From an uncultured Bacteroidales bacterium (GTDB lineage Bacteria > Bacteroidota > Bacteroidia > Bacteroidales > UBA932), in assembly GCA_905234485.1 (NCBI GenBank), contig CAJOHV010000001.1:43744-107743 (forward strand): 64,000 nucleotides of DNA. Reading direction: 5' to 3'. Shown piece after piece: positions 23,593 to 33,371 of this stretch (position 1 is the stretch's first letter; every line of letters starts with the position of its first letter). The notes beneath the pieces are model-generated. The model was not told the DNA's origin, made no database searches, and saw only the letters and a list, made by a program, of their open reading frames with translations. A program made the position numbers and the translations under genes.

Positions 23593-26500
23593 TTATTCTT
23601 TCGGGTACCTTATCGTGAAGCAGGCGCCGCCGAGGGCGAAGCTGCGCGAGTAGGCGATGGCGGCGCCGCAGCGCTCCAGGATGCTCTTGCAGATAGACAG
23701 GCCGAGGCCGCTGCCGCCGGTCTTGGTGGTGAACTTCGGGGTGAAGAGTTTCGAGAGATTCTCCTCGTCCACTCCGGGGCCATTGTCTTCGAAGACTATT
23801 TCGTAGAATCCCGGATCAGTACCATTCCTCAACGAAACAACCACCTTGGCACCGTCGCGGCCCTCGCAGGCCTGAACGGCGTTGTTCAGGATGTTCACGA
23901 ACACACGCACGAGTTGCGGGCGAGGGCCGCGGACGGTCACGCCAGGCAAACCGAGATACTCGAACTCCACTCCGGGACGAGCGCCATACATATCGACCTC
24001 ATCCTGTAACAATTCGTCCAGTTTGATCTCCACCGGCTCCTCGGAGTAGAGTTTTGCAAAATCGGAAAACTGGTTGGCCGTTTCGGTCAGCACGTCGATA
24101 TGGTCAAGCAGGATGGTGGCCATATCGTCGAATTTGGTCTGCCAACTCGGGTCGCCGTTAGCCTTCAGGCGCTGGATGCGCTGAATCTGAAGGCGCATAG
24201 GCGTCAAAGGATTCTTGATCTCGTGCGCCACGTTGCGGGCCATCTCGCTCCAGGCCTTGTCGCGCTCGGCCTGGGCCAGCGCCTTGGTGGACGCGGTGAG
24301 GTCCGTGACCATACGGTTATACGACTGCACCAGCGAAGAGATTTCGTCCTGTCGGTCGTAGGAGATATATTCCAGACGGTCCACTCCGCCGGCCTCCATC
24401 TTGCGGCTCATCTCGGAGATAGGCCTGAAGGTGCGGTCCACGGCGTAGGAAATAAGCGCCAGCGAAAGGAGCAGCAGGATAAAGAACACTATCAGTATGC
24501 TGATTGTGTGCGTCGCCGCATCCAACTGGAAGTCGTAACTGCGCTCCATATAAGGCGACGAGAAGATAGCGACTATGTTTCCGTCCGAGCCCATCACGGG
24601 AGCGTACATAGTGTAAATCCAACGTGTGCCGTATTTCTCCCGCTGAATGTAATGGCCTTCATTCAGGAACATTATGTGGTAGTACGCCTTTTCGTTCAGG
24701 CGGCTGCCGAGCACCATCTTCTCGAAGAGTTCCGGCGAGGTGGACATAAGGATTCTGCCGTCCGGACGGAAAATGGAAATATCCGAACCGGTGTTGTCCG
24801 AGACGCGACGGATGAGTGCCAGGGTCTCACGCGAGAAGAGCGCATCGCTCGAACTGTAACTGCGGAGTCCGGCCTGGAGCATAGTGCGTATGCTGTTGGT
24901 CTTGTCCGACATCATGGTTCGGGCGTTGGCCTCGTTGCGACCGAAGACGAAGGTGACGCTGAAGGTGACGAGCACCGCCATAGTCACGGTCAGGGAGACC
25001 GTGGTCAGAATCGTAATGGTCTTCTTGAAGGAGTTCGGAGGCAGCGGCACACGCGCCGTCTTGCCCGAGAAGATGCTCGCGAACAGGAAGAACACCAGAG
25101 TGACCATGGCGAGCGCCAGCAGGTTCGAATCCACATTCTTATACTGCCGCGAAATGATGATGATTTCATCCTCGGACACCTTGTTCACGAAATGCAGATA
25201 TCCGCCCGAGACATAGTTGGTCTCCTCGAGCGAGCGGAAGCCCGCAAGTTTTTCTTCCGTCAGGCGAGTCGGGTAGGCGTACGAGCCTTTCAAGTACTGC
25301 CTGTCCAACCCTTTATATTTGGCGTAAGAATAGCGCCAAGGAATTTCGTCCGCTTTGTTGCCGAGGCCGAGAACGGACGAAATCGAGCGTCCGGCATCGC
25401 CCGACTTGGGCTCAACGCTGACATAGATGGTGTTCTGACCCTGATCCTCCAGATAGTACTGGAACACTCCCACATAGCGGCTGCGCTGACCGGAAAGCGG
25501 CGCATAGAAGAAGCGCGAATTCTGGTCGATGCGGGTGCCGGACTCCAGGCCGAGGCCGTCCGAGTCGCCGCCTATCTGCACCCTGATATCGTAGTCAGAA
25601 AGGACTCTGAACAGATAATTGTCGATTATGCGCTCCCTGGCGATCTGGGCGTTGTCTTCAGAGCCCGAAGCGCGGCTCAGCACATCGTCGGCGGCGATGA
25701 AATTCTCCGCCCTCTTGAGTTGCTGCTCCACCGCGTTGTCGCGGTCGTTCGCCAGGTTCTCCGCCCACGACGACGCAATCATCGTCTCGCGCTCGAAGCC
25801 CATGGACGTTGTCACCAGCACCAGATAAAGCGCCAGCGCAAGCGAGCCTATCACCCTTCCGGGCACGGAGAAAATGTTCACCCTGCGGGCGCTACGGTTC
25901 AGGGCCGGCATAAGCAGAACCGCCAGCAGCATGGTCGCTACAAGCATAAGCACGAAAGTGCTCAGCACGGCGGCTGACTCCCAACTCAGCAGGTCCAGTT
26001 TCGTGAGATCCAGGCTGATATGGGTGTAGACGAACACTTTGAACAGTTCGATATAGGAGAACGCGAAAACGCCGAGAATTGCGATCACGTCCGCAATGCC
26101 CGCGATGATCCTGCCCGCCTTGGACTTGAATCCGGCCCAAATACTTTCGCGGCAGAGGTAGAGGCAGAGCGATATCATAAAAGTGATCAGGTTGATCACC
26201 AGAATGACCGAAATCTGGTTGAGTTCTCCTTCCGTGATCGGGAACCATCTCGCGAGCGAGGAGGTGGAGAGGAGAAGCAGGCCTATGGACACCAGCGCGC
26301 CGCGGACGCTGGGCTGCGATTTCAAGCGTATGATAATGCCTACGGCAAACAGCGCGAACGCCAGCCAAATGAGTTGGTTGGGCCGTTTGTTCCTCACGGG
26401 CAGCGACTCATAAACCACCTTGAAGACGGGCTGGCCGGCATACGACACGCCGGTTCCGTCCGGAGTGTGGAGATTGCGTATGGAATAGCCTTCGCCCAGG

Positions 26501-26985
26501 CGAAGTTTTTCATTCCCCTCCAACTTGAGACCTACGACCACGGACACCAGGCCGCGGTCCACCCGCTTCACGAGATAACTCTCCTGCGGGCTGAGTTTCA
26601 TGAAGGTGTAGTAAGAGTTCAGGTCCAGGAAAGGGGTCTGCACGATGCCGCGGCGGCGGTAGCGGGTGACGTAGGTTCGGCTGACTATGTCGTCGTTGCT
26701 GACCGGGAACTGGTTCGCCCACGATTGGAGACGGTCGCTGACATAGCGGTAGACGACCATATCGCCGGGCAGTTTCCCGAGGTCCATCCACTGGTCCGGC
26801 GAGCCTTCGAACGCCTTCTCGGCGAAGGAGTCGAGGGTCTGGAGCCTATGGTTGAGGACGGTCTCCACACGGCGCGCCTCGCGCTTGCTGTCTCCCTTGG
26901 CCTGGGGGATAATCAGAGAAATGGCGAACAGCAGCACTGCCGCGCCTATGAAAATGGCCGAAATGAGTTTGCGACTGACTTTCAT
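23593..26985 (-). CDS. Large multi-pass sensor histidine kinase (NtrY-like)
   Basis: A 1,130-residue membrane kinase. An N-terminal helix (10-28) and an extracytoplasmic region precede a cluster of about six helices (about 210-410); then a second large external region, three further helices, and a HAMP linker (TFRPISEMSRKMEAGG onward). HisKA contains the phosphoacceptor in NVAHEIKNPLTPMRL at about residue 920. The HATPase has NILNNAVQA (N box), EDNGPGVDEENL (G1) and TGGSGLGLSI (G2). It is the last gene of the dnaX operon and overlaps rlmH by 4 nt. The NtrC-class regulator five genes upstream in the same operon is the likely partner (inference). Confidence 0.9.
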   Translation of the reverse strand: MKVSRKLISAIFIGAAVLLFAISLIIPQAKGDSKREARRVETVLNHRLQTLDSFAEKAFEGSPDQWMDLGKLPGDMVVYRYVSDRLQSWANQFPVSNDDIVSRTYVTRYRRRGIVQTPFLDLNSYYTFMKLSPQESYLVKRVDRGLVSVVVGLKLEGNEKLRLGEGYSIRNLHTPDGTGVSYAGQPVFKVVYESLPVRNKRPNQLIWLAFALFAVGIIIRLKSQPSVRGALVSIGLLLLSTSSLARWFPITEGELNQISVILVINLITFMISLCLYLCRESIWAGFKSKAGRIIAGIADVIAILGVFAFSYIELFKVFVYTHISLDLTKLDLLSWESAAVLSTFVLMLVATMLLAVLLMPALNRSARRVNIFSVPGRVIGSLALALYLVLVTTSMGFERETMIASSWAENLANDRDNAVEQQLKRAENFIAADDVLSRASGSEDNAQIARERIIDNYLFRVLSDYDIRVQIGGDSDGLGLESGTRIDQNSRFFYAPLSGQRSRYVGVFQYYLEDQGQNTIYVSVEPKSGDAGRSISSVLGLGNKADEIPWRYSYAKYKGLDRQYLKGSYAYPTRLTEEKLAGFRSLEETNYVSGGYLHFVNKVSEDEIIIISRQYKNVDSNLLALAMVTLVFFLFASIFSGKTARVPLPPNSFKKTITILTTVSLTVTMAVLVTFSVTFVFGRNEANARTMMSDKTNSIRTMLQAGLRSYSSSDALFSRETLALIRRVSDNTGSDISIFRPDGRILMSTSPELFEKMVLGSRLNEKAYYHIMFLNEGHYIQREKYGTRWIYTMYAPVMGSDGNIVAIFSSPYMERSYDFQLDAATHTISILIVFFILLLLSLALISYAVDRTFRPISEMSRKMEAGGVDRLEYISYDRQDEISSLVQSYNRMVTDLTASTKALAQAERDKAWSEMARNVAHEIKNPLTPMRLQIQRIQRLKANGDPSWQTKFDDMATILLDHIDVLTETANQFSDFAKLYSEEPVEIKLDELLQDEVDMYGARPGVEFEYLGLPGVTVRGPRPQLVRVFVNILNNAVQACEGRDGAKVVVSLRNGTDPGFYEIVFEDNGPGVDEENLSKLFTPKFTTKTGGSGLGLSICKSILERCGAAIAYSRSFALGGACFTIRYPKE

Positions 26986-27452
26986 TCGTGGTGGTACGAC
27001 TCTCCCTTCAGGATGGTGAGAGCGCGGTAAAGCTGTTCAACAAAAATCGTGCGAACCATCTGATGCGAGAAGGTCATCTTCGAAAGGGAGACCATCCCGC
27101 CTGCGCGGGAGTAGACTTCCTGACTGAAGCCGTAAGCCCCGCCGATGACGAACACGAGGTCACGTCCCTGCTGGAATTTTCGCTGCAGCCAGTCGGCGAA
27201 TTCCACCGAGCGAAACTCCTTTCCGCGCTCATCCAAAAGGATGAGTTCATCGGAGTCCTTCAGCGCTTTGAGGATAAGCCGACCTTCAGCGGTTTTAATC
27301 TGCTCCTTCGAGAGAGCCGACACGTTCTTGAGTTCCGGAATTTCGCGGACCTCGAAGGGTATATAGTGCTGAAGCCTGGAAGAATACACTTCCAGGCCTT
27401 CAGATACCCACTTTATGTCGGTCTTCCCGACTGTAAGAAGCGAAACGCGCAA
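26982..27452 (-). CDS. rlmH: 23S rRNA pseudouridine-1915 N3-methyltransferase
   Basis: SPOUT-class methyltransferase acting on helix 69 of the large ribosomal subunit. The 156 residues match the family length. The C-terminal knot contains LVFVIGGAYGFSQEVYSRA and SLSKMTFSHQMVRTIFVEQL, both diagnostic, and LLDERGKEFRS lies in the middle. It overlaps the kinase gene by 4 nt and begins 4 nt after efp ends. Confidence 0.96.
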   Translation of the reverse strand: MRVSLLTVGKTDIKWVSEGLEVYSSRLQHYIPFEVREIPELKNVSALSKEQIKTAEGRLILKALKDSDELILLDERGKEFRSVEFADWLQRKFQQGRDLVFVIGGAYGFSQEVYSRAGGMVSLSKMTFSHQMVRTIFVEQLYRALTILKGESYHHE

Positions 27453-27456
27453 ACGC

Positions 27457-28023
27457 TTAGACTCTCTGACCGTAGGTGCGGTCCGTGGTGTTAACCGTGA
27501 TCTTGTCTCCCTGCTCGATGAAGAGAGGAACCATAATCTTGGCGCCGGTCTCGAGGGTGACTTCCTTGAGGGCGGAGGTGGTGGCGGTGTTACCCTTCAC
27601 TGCAGGCTCGGAATAAGTAACCTCGAGGGTCACATAGGTCGGGAGTTCGCAGGTGAGGCAGCGCTCTTCGTCTCCGGTAACGAACATCATTTCGACATGC
27701 TGTCCTTCCTTCATGAGGTCGGAATTATCCACAACGTCGTGGGGCAGAGTGATCTGCTCGTAGGTCTCTTCGTGCATAAAGTTGAAGGCCTCGCCGTCGT
27801 CATAGAGGAACTGGTAGGGACGACGCTCGACCTCGATGGTCTCGATCTTCGCGCCGGCGGTGAAGGTGTTCTCCAGGATGCGGCCGTTCTCCAGATTGCG
27901 GAGTTTGGTCTTCACGAAAGCGGGGCCCTTGCCCGGCTTGACGTGCTGGAACCACACGATCATACACGGTTTGTCGTTGTACTTAAGATAAAGTCCGTTT
28001 TTAAAATCAGCTGTTGTTGCCAT
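27457..28023 (-). CDS. efp: Elongation factor P
   Basis: Relieves ribosome stalling at polyproline. The 188-residue protein has the three beta-barrel domains of EF-P. The tip that is modified in other bacteria reads VKPGKGPAFVKTKLRN, with the candidate lysine at residue 32. A TATATTTG -7 element in the 42-nt gap upstream suggests its own promoter inside the operon. Confidence 0.96.
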   Translation of the reverse strand: MATTADFKNGLYLKYNDKPCMIVWFQHVKPGKGPAFVKTKLRNLENGRILENTFTAGAKIETIEVERRPYQFLYDDGEAFNFMHEETYEQITLPHDVVDNSDLMKEGQHVEMMFVTGDEERCLTCELPTYVTLEVTYSEPAVKGNTATTSALKEVTLETGAKIMVPLFIEQGDKITVNTTDRTYGQRV

Positions 28024-28057
28024 ATATGTAATGTGTAATTAGTATTTCTAAAACGTG

Positions 28058-28065
28058 CAAATATA
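28058..28065 (-). promoter_or_regulatory. Internal -7 element before efp
   Basis: TATATTTG on the minus strand lies immediately after the ispH stop and about 34 nt before the efp ATG. It fits TAnnTTTG; no good -33 element is seen in the ispH coding end. Confidence 0.45.
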
Positions 28066-28926
28066 CTAAAAATCGGAAATATACTCCACCACCTTCTCCA
28101 GCAGCCACCGAGGTGTGGAAGTGGCTCCCGAGACGCCTATCGTGTCGCCGGGGCGGAACCATGAGGGGTTGATGTCCGCCACGCTTCCGACCACATACGT
28201 GCGGGGGTTGACCGAGCGGCAGAGGTCGCTGAGCACGCGCCCGTTCGAACTGGCTTTGCCGGTGACGAACACCACGGCGTCGTGCGAGCGCGCGAAGGCC
28301 GCGAGGGCGTCGTGGCGGGTTGCGACCTGGCGGCAGATGGTGCGGTGGATGCGGAGCCCGGGGAGGCCGCCGGCCAGCAAACCGCACACCTCTTCGTAGC
28401 CCACCGGACTCATGGTAGTCTGCGAGAAAATGTCCGCGTCCGCCGTGGGACCGTCGTCCAGAGCCAGCAGTTCGCGCGCCTGGTCCATATTCTCCACCAC
28501 CCACACCCGGCCGCGGGCGTTACCCACCAGCCCGATCACTTCCGGGTGGCCCTTCTTGCCGTAGATAATCACATCGCCGGGGGCGGCCGCGATCTTGCGC
28601 TGGATGCCGAGCACCACCGGGCAGGTGCAATCGATAATCTCGTAGCCGAGACGGCGGAGTTTTTCGAGCGTTTCGGGGGCCTCGCCGTGGGCTCGGATGA
28701 TCACCGGCCTGCCTGCGCCGCCGATCTGCTCCAATTCGACCGCGCTGACAGCCTCGAGCCCAAGTGAGGACAGGCGCTCGAGTTCGGATTCATTGTGGAC
28801 CACGGGGCCCAGGGAGTAAAGGGTCGTGCCGGGATGCGAGCCGAGGAAATCCTCGGCGCTGCCTATCGCGCGGATCACTCCGCCGCAAAAGCCGCCGCTC
28901 CCGTCGATCTCGACCTTTTTAATCAT
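28066..28926 (-). CDS. ispH: 4-hydroxy-3-methylbut-2-enyl diphosphate reductase
   Basis: Iron-sulfur enzyme of the last MEP-pathway step to IPP and DMAPP. The 286 residues carry the three cluster cysteines: GFCGGVIRAI near residue 14, IDCTCPVVLGIQ near residue 95-100 and RTICRQVATRHD near residue 196. VVHNESEL and TSTPRWLLE are also family blocks. The first motif has Gly-Gly where many relatives have Phe-Gly after Cys. It overlaps cmk by 8 nt. Confidence 0.95.
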   Translation of the reverse strand: MIKKVEIDGSGGFCGGVIRAIGSAEDFLGSHPGTTLYSLGPVVHNESELERLSSLGLEAVSAVELEQIGGAGRPVIIRAHGEAPETLEKLRRLGYEIIDCTCPVVLGIQRKIAAAPGDVIIYGKKGHPEVIGLVGNARGRVWVVENMDQARELLALDDGPTADADIFSQTTMSPVGYEEVCGLLAGGLPGLRIHRTICRQVATRHDALAAFARSHDAVVFVTGKASSNGRVLSDLCRSVNPRTYVVGSVADINPSWFRPGDTIGVSGATSTPRWLLEKVVEYISDF

Positions 28927-29608
28927 CGTAGAGATTGAACTTGCCCTTGATAAGGCCTTTGACCCATGCGACTTCCTCGCTGATGGTCATATTCGAATTG
29001 TCCAGGATGAAGGCATCCGCCGCGCGGCTCAGAGGCGAAGTCTCGCGATGCGAATCTATGTAATCGCGCTGACGCAGATTCTCCTTGACCTCCTCCAGCA
29101 CGGGATTCTCGCCCTTCATCACCAGTTCGTCGAAGCGCCGCTGAGCGCGGACGTCCGGATCTGCGGTCATAAAGATCTTGATCTCCGCGTTCGGGAACAC
29201 GGTCGTGCCGATGTCGCGGCCGTCCATGATCACGCGCCCGCCCTTTGCGAGTTCGTGCAACTTCGCGTCCACAAAGCGGCGCACATACGGGACGGCCGCG
29301 ATGGGGCTGACCTGGCTGGAGACCTCCATAGTGCGGATTTCCTTCTCGATGCAGCGCTCGCCTATGAAGGTGCGGTTGTCCGTGGCGAACCACAGATCCA
29401 CCCCCTGCAGCGCCGCCTCAAGCGCCGGATTGATCTCATTGTTATTGTCTATGAAACGCTCTTCCTGCGCAAATAGGGTCACGCCGCGGTAAAGGGCGCC
29501 TGAATCCAGGTAAAGGAAACCGAGTTCCTTGGCCATAAGTTTTGCGAACGAACTCTTTCCGGTGCTGGAATAGCCGTCGATCGCGATGATTATATCCGGA
29601 ACAATCAT
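28919..29608 (-). CDS. cmk: Cytidylate kinase
   Basis: Phosphorylates CMP and dCMP. The 229-residue protein has a P-loop AIDGYSSTGKSSFAKLMA at residues 9-26, LYLDSGALYRG, and VIMDGRDIGTTVFPNAEIKI, which identify Cmk. The order regulator-cmk-ispH is tightly packed: 3 nt after the regulator gene and an 8-nt overlap into ispH. Confidence 0.96.
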   Translation of the reverse strand: MIVPDIIIAIDGYSSTGKSSFAKLMAKELGFLYLDSGALYRGVTLFAQEERFIDNNNEINPALEAALQGVDLWFATDNRTFIGERCIEKEIRTMEVSSQVSPIAAVPYVRRFVDAKLHELAKGGRVIMDGRDIGTTVFPNAEIKIFMTADPDVRAQRRFDELVMKGENPVLEEVKENLRQRDYIDSHRETSPLSRAADAFILDNSNMTISEEVAWVKGLIKGKFNLYDD

Positions 29609-29611
29609 ATG

Positions 29612-30760
29612 TTAAACGTAGTCTTGCACATTAGCGACTGAAATCACGTCTTCGCCGAGGATGAGCAGACGCTCCACCACATTGCGAAGTTCGCGTATGT
29701 TACCTTTCCACGAACGGGCCTGAAGAGCCTTCACTGCATCAGGGCTGAAGGTCTTGCGGGGCATAGCGGTCTCGGCGCAGATTTGCTCCACAAAGTAATC
29801 TACCAGCAGAGGGATGTCTTCCTTGCGGTCGTCCAGCGAGGGGACTTTGATCACTATCACGCTCAGGCGGTGATAGAGGTCCTCGCGGAAACGACCTTCG
29901 GCTATCTCCTTCCTAAGGTCTTTGTTGGTGGCGGCTATCACACGAACATCCACCTTTATGTCAGCGTCGCTGCCCACGCGGCTCAGTTTGTTCTCCTGCA
30001 GCACGCGGAGCACCTTCGCCTGGGCGGCCAGCGACATATCGCCTATTTCGTCAAGGAACAGAGTTCCGCCGTCCGCCTGCTCGAACTTGCCCTTATGCTG
30101 TTTGATGGCGGAAGTAAACGAGCCTTTTTCGTGGCCGAAGAGTTCGCTCTCAATCAGTTCGGAAGGGATGGCCGCGCAGTTCACCTCAATGTAAGGGGCG
30201 GCGGCGCGATCGCTCTGGGCGTGCAGACTGCGGGCCACCAGCTCCTTTCCGGAGCCGTTGGGCCCCTCGATCAGCACGCGCGCAGGCGTCGCCGCCACTT
30301 TCGCGACTATATCCCTGATATGCTGCATAGGAGCCGACTCCCCTATCATCCTCGCAGCGCCGAAGACCTTTTTCTTAAGCACCTTGTTCTGGGTGGTGAG
30401 GGTCGCCTTGTCAGTGGCGTTTTTGATGGTGATAAGGATTCTGTTCAGATCCAGCGGTTTCTCGATGAAATCGAAAGCGCCTTTCTTGATGCAGTCCACG
30501 GCAGTGCCGATATCGGCGTGGCCGGAGATCATCACTATCGCGCTGTCCACTTCCTCTTCCGCAAGTTTGGCAAGCACTTCCGTGCCGTCCATAACGGGCA
30601 TCTTGATATCGCAGAAAATCACGTCGTAGTGCGCGGCTGTCGCGGCCTTGAGGCCCTCGGCGCCGTCTTCCGCAACCTCAACTTCGTAGCCTTCGTCCGA
30701 AAGAATCTCGCGCAGCGAGTTGCGTATTGCGCGCTCGTCGTCTATAATCAATATTTTCAT
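29612..30760 (-). CDS. NtrC-class response regulator lacking a DNA-binding domain
   Basis: A 382-residue regulator with a receiver domain (residues 1-120; acidic DDE at 7-9, phosphoacceptor Asp in [11 protein letters not shown], Thr/Ser in MISGHAD, Lys in EKPLDL) and an AAA+ sigma-54 activator domain (about 140-380; Walker [14 protein letters not shown], Walker [11 protein letters not shown], arginine-rich [10 protein letters not shown]). The sigma-54 contact loop, usually GAFTGA, reads GSFTSA. The protein stops right after the AAA+ domain, with no Fis-type helix-turn-helix. It overlaps lptB by 4 nt. It may act without specific DNA binding or on sigma-54 from solution; this is inference. Confidence 0.9.
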   Translation of the reverse strand: MKILIIDDERAIRNSLREILSDEGYEVEVAEDGAEGLKAATAAHYDVIFCDIKMPVMDGTEVLAKLAEEEVDSAIVMISGHADIGTAVDCIKKGAFDFIEKPLDLNRILITIKNATDKATLTTQNKVLKKKVFGAARMIGESAPMQHIRDIVAKVAATPARVLIEGPNGSGKELVARSLHAQSDRAAAPYIEVNCAAIPSELIESELFGHEKGSFTSAIKQHKGKFEQADGGTLFLDEIGDMSLAAQAKVLRVLQENKLSRVGSDADIKVDVRVIAATNKDLRKEIAEGRFREDLYHRLSVIVIKVPSLDDRKEDIPLLVDYFVEQICAETAMPRKTFSPDAVKALQARSWKGNIRELRNVVERLLILGEDVISVANVQDYV

Positions 30761-31551
30761 TGTTGTGCTGCTTTTTGTGCCGCTAATTCACGTTCATGGT
30801 CTGCCGCGGCCCTTTCCACACTCACGGAGCGCTTCAGCACGAAGCCGGCTCCGAGATACTTGGTGCGCACGTCTTCATCGGCCGCAAGCGCCTCCGGAGT
30901 TCCCTGCTGGAGGATGGTTCCTTCGTAGAGCAGATAGGCGCGGTCCGTGATGGCGAGGGTCTCGCCCACGTTGTGGTCCGTGATGATGACGCCAATGTTC
31001 TTATACTTGAGTTTGGCGATAATGTACTGGATATCCTCCACGGCGATGGGGTCCACGCCGGCGAACGGTTCGTCCAGAAGGATGAACTTCGGGTCTATCG
31101 CGAGCGCGCGGGCTATCTCGCAGCGGCGGCGCTCACCTCCGGACAACTGTATGCCGAGCGACTTGCGCACCTTCGAGAGGTTGAACTCCGCGATGAGTTC
31201 CTCGAGGCGCTCTTCCCTCTGCTGCTTGGGGACTCCCTTCATCTCCATCACGGAGAGGAGGTTCCCCTCCACGGACATCTTCCTGAAGACGGATGCGTCC
31301 TGCGGGAGGTAGCCCAGGCCCATCTGGGCGCGCTTGTACATAGGGAGTTTGGTAATCTCCGTGTCGTCCAGATAGACGTGGCCGTCGTTCGGCACTATCT
31401 GACCGGTTATCATATAGAAACTTGTGGTCTTTCCGGCTCCGTTCGGGCCGAGGAATCCCACAATCTCACCCTGGTTCACTTCCATCGAGACACCCTTCAC
31501 GACTGTGCGGATGCCATACTTCTTAACCAGGTTTTCGCAACGCAGTTTCAT
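30757..31551 (-). CDS. lptB: LPS export ABC transporter ATPase LptB
   Basis: Cytoplasmic ATPase of the LptB2FG complex that extracts LPS from the inner membrane. The 264-residue protein has Walker [10 protein letters not shown] at about residue 37, [15 protein letters not shown] signature, Walker [14 protein letters not shown] and switch [10 protein letters not shown], with the family-typical [13 protein letters not shown] short Ala/Gln-rich C-terminal extension is present. It starts 2 nt after dnaX ends. Confidence 0.94.
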   Translation of the reverse strand: MKLRCENLVKKYGIRTVVKGVSMEVNQGEIVGFLGPNGAGKTTSFYMITGQIVPNDGHVYLDDTEITKLPMYKRAQMGLGYLPQDASVFRKMSVEGNLLSVMEMKGVPKQQREERLEELIAEFNLSKVRKSLGIQLSGGERRRCEIARALAIDPKFILLDEPFAGVDPIAVEDIQYIIAKLKYKNIGVIITDHNVGETLAITDRAYLLYEGTILQQGTPEALAADEDVRTKYLGAGFVLKRSVSVERAAADHERELAAQKAAQQ

Positions 31552-31553
31552 AC

Positions 31554-33329
31554 TTAGTTAGTATCGAGTTCGAGGTCGATTATAAGGTTTTTCGTTTCCG
31601 GATTCTCTTCCATCAACACTTTCGCTTTGTCTTTGTCCAGATAAATCACGGGTTTCTGGGCTTCGGCGGGCACCGCGTCCACCTCCAGATGCACCTTTGT
31701 GGTGCCGAGCAGTCCGCGGAACTCCTTCTCCATCTGGGAGAGCATATTGGCCTTTATCCAGTCTCTCTGCGGCTCCGAGACCACCTTGAAGAGAACCACC
31801 ATCACGCCGTCTGCCTCGGACATTTCGAGTTCGGCGTTCTGGATGGCGCTCGCAAGGCGCGGCTTCGATGCGTAGATCTCTGCAAGGGCCTTCCACTTCT
31901 CGGTGACCTGCTCGTCCGAAGGAATCGGATCCGTGGAATGGTCGATAGTCTCGGCCGAAACGGCGTTCTCCGCTTCTGCAATTAACGAGCCAAGCGAAAG
32001 CGAAGCAGCCGTCCTCGCTGCGCTCGGGCGTCGCTTCGGTTCGCTTGGCTCACCGAGCTTCTCACCCCCGCCGCTTCGCGGCTGCCCCGAGGGGCATGCC
32101 GCCTCCGCTTCGCTCCCGGCGGGTGCCTTCCGGTCGTCGCCCTGCTCCTCCCTCACGGCACGGCGGCTGATGCCGCCCTCGGCGCTTCGCGCCTCTACGC
32201 TCGATCCAACGGGCTTAACAGCCTCAACAGAGGGTGACGCGACCAGGAAGCAGAGGCGCATGAGGGCGTACTCGATGTGCAGGCGCTGGTTGGCAGCCTG
32301 CTTATAGCCCGCCTCGCAGGCGGTGGTGACTCCGAGCGCGTCGTAGATGAACTTCACGGAGCAGCGGGCGGCCTGTTCGGCGTAGCGCTTGCGCAGGCTG
32401 TCCGGAAAATCGAGCAGACTCTCCAGCCCGCCCGTGCGGCTCACGAGGAGGTCGCGAAGATGCCCGCCGAGCGAGGAGATGAAGTACTGCGCGTTGAAGC
32501 CCTTCGCGAGTATCTCGTCGAAGGTCAGCAGCGCAGTGGCGTAGTCTCCCGCAAGCGCGGCATCCACAATCTTGAAGCCGTATTCGTAGTCGAGGACATT
32601 GAGGTTTTTCAGCACGTCCTCGTATTTGATTTCAGTTCCGCAGAACGCCACCGTCTGGTCGAAGATGGTGAGGGCGTCGCGCATGGCTCCGTCCGCCTTG
32701 CGGGCGATGACGTGCAGCGCTTCGTCGTCCACAGTGATCCCCTCTTTGGTCGCAACCATGCGCAGGTTCTGAACGATGTCAGGCACGCTGATTCTGTTGA
32801 AATCGTAGGTCTGGCAGCGCGAAAGGATAGTCGGGAGTATCTTGTGCTTCTCGGTCGTACACAGGATGAAGATCGCGTGTGCCGGCGGCTCCTCGAGCGT
32901 CTTGAGAAAGGCGTTGAAGGCCGACTGCGAGAGCATATGGACCTCATCGATGATGTACACGCTGTACTTTCCGACCTGCGGGGGAATCTGCACCTGGTCC
33001 ATCAGGGCCTTGATATCGTCCACGCCGTTGTTCGAAGCGGCGTCCAGTTCGCGTATGCAGTACGAACGGCCCTCGGCGAACGACTGGCAGGACTCGCACT
33101 CGCCGCACGGCTCCATGTCCGCCGACGGGTTCGAGCAGTTGATAGCCTTCGCGAAGATGCGCGCTGTCGAGGTCTTGCCGACTCCGCGGGGACCGCAGAA
33201 AAGATAGGCGTGGGCCAACTGCCCCCTGATGATGGAGTTCTTCAGGGTTCTGGCGATATTGTCCTGTCCGATGAGAGTTCCGAAGGAATCCGGACGGTAC
33301 TTTCTTGCTGATACTATATAATCTGACAT
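31554..33329 (-). CDS. dnaX: DNA polymerase III subunit gamma/tau
   Basis: Clamp-loader subunit of the replicase. The 591 residues include Walker [16 protein letters not shown] at about residue 45, a four-Cys zinc site ([17 protein letters not shown]), Walker [11 protein letters not shown] and sensor SRCQTYDF. After about residue 370 there is a long Pro/Ala/Arg/Glu linker encoded by a run of hairpin-forming GC-rich sequence (31987-32193), then a C-terminal domain. I see no obvious A-tract frameshift site for a short gamma form. It heads the eight-gene operon; its ATG is 6 nt after a TAAATTTG element. Confidence 0.94.
   Translation of the reverse strand: MSDYIVSARKYRPDSFGTLIGQDNIARTLKNSIIRGQLAHAYLFCGPRGVGKTSTARIFAKAINCSNPSADMEPCGECESCQSFAEGRSYCIRELDAASNNGVDDIKALMDQVQIPPQVGKYSVYIIDEVHMLSQSAFNAFLKTLEEPPAHAIFILCTTEKHKILPTILSRCQTYDFNRISVPDIVQNLRMVATKEGITVDDEALHVIARKADGAMRDALTIFDQTVAFCGTEIKYEDVLKNLNVLDYEYGFKIVDAALAGDYATALLTFDEILAKGFNAQYFISSLGGHLRDLLVSRTGGLESLLDFPDSLRKRYAEQAARCSVKFIYDALGVTTACEAGYKQAANQRLHIEYALMRLCFLVASPSVEAVKPVGSSVEARSAEGGISRRAVREEQGDDRKAPAGSEAEAACPSGQPRSGGGEKLGEPSEPKRRPSAARTAASLSLGSLIAEAENAVSAETIDHSTDPIPSDEQVTEKWKALAEIYASKPRLASAIQNAELEMSEADGVMVVLFKVVSEPQRDWIKANMLSQMEKEFRGLLGTTKVHLEVDAVPAEAQKPVIYLDKDKAKVLMEENPETKNLIIDLELDTN
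31987..32193. repeat. Cluster of GC-rich hairpins encoding the DnaX linker
   Basis: Several inverted repeats lie end to end inside dnaX: GAGCCAAGCGAA (31987-31998) with TTCGCTTGGCTC (32040-32051); CCGCTTCGCGG near 32071; GCCCCGAGGGGC (32084-32095); GGCGGC-TGAT-GCCGCC (about 32162-32177); and GGCGCTTCGCGCC (32181-32193). The recurring GC-GAA-GC mini-hairpin is also found in elements A and B, but the overall layout is not the same. Confidence 0.6.
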
Positions 33330-33335
33330 AACTCA

Positions 33336-33365
33336 CAAATTTAAACATTTATTTGGTTATCTTTG
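33336..33365. promoter_or_regulatory. Divergent -7 elements for dnaX and the exported protein
   Basis: On the minus strand TAAATTTG (33343-33336) is followed by 6 nt and the dnaX ATG at 33329. On the plus strand TATCTTTG (33358-33365) is followed by 6 nt and a GTG at 33372. Both match TAnnTTTG and both predict starts at or next to +1. The two face away from each other with 14 nt between them. Confidence 0.55.
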
Positions 33366-33371
33366 CCCGTG

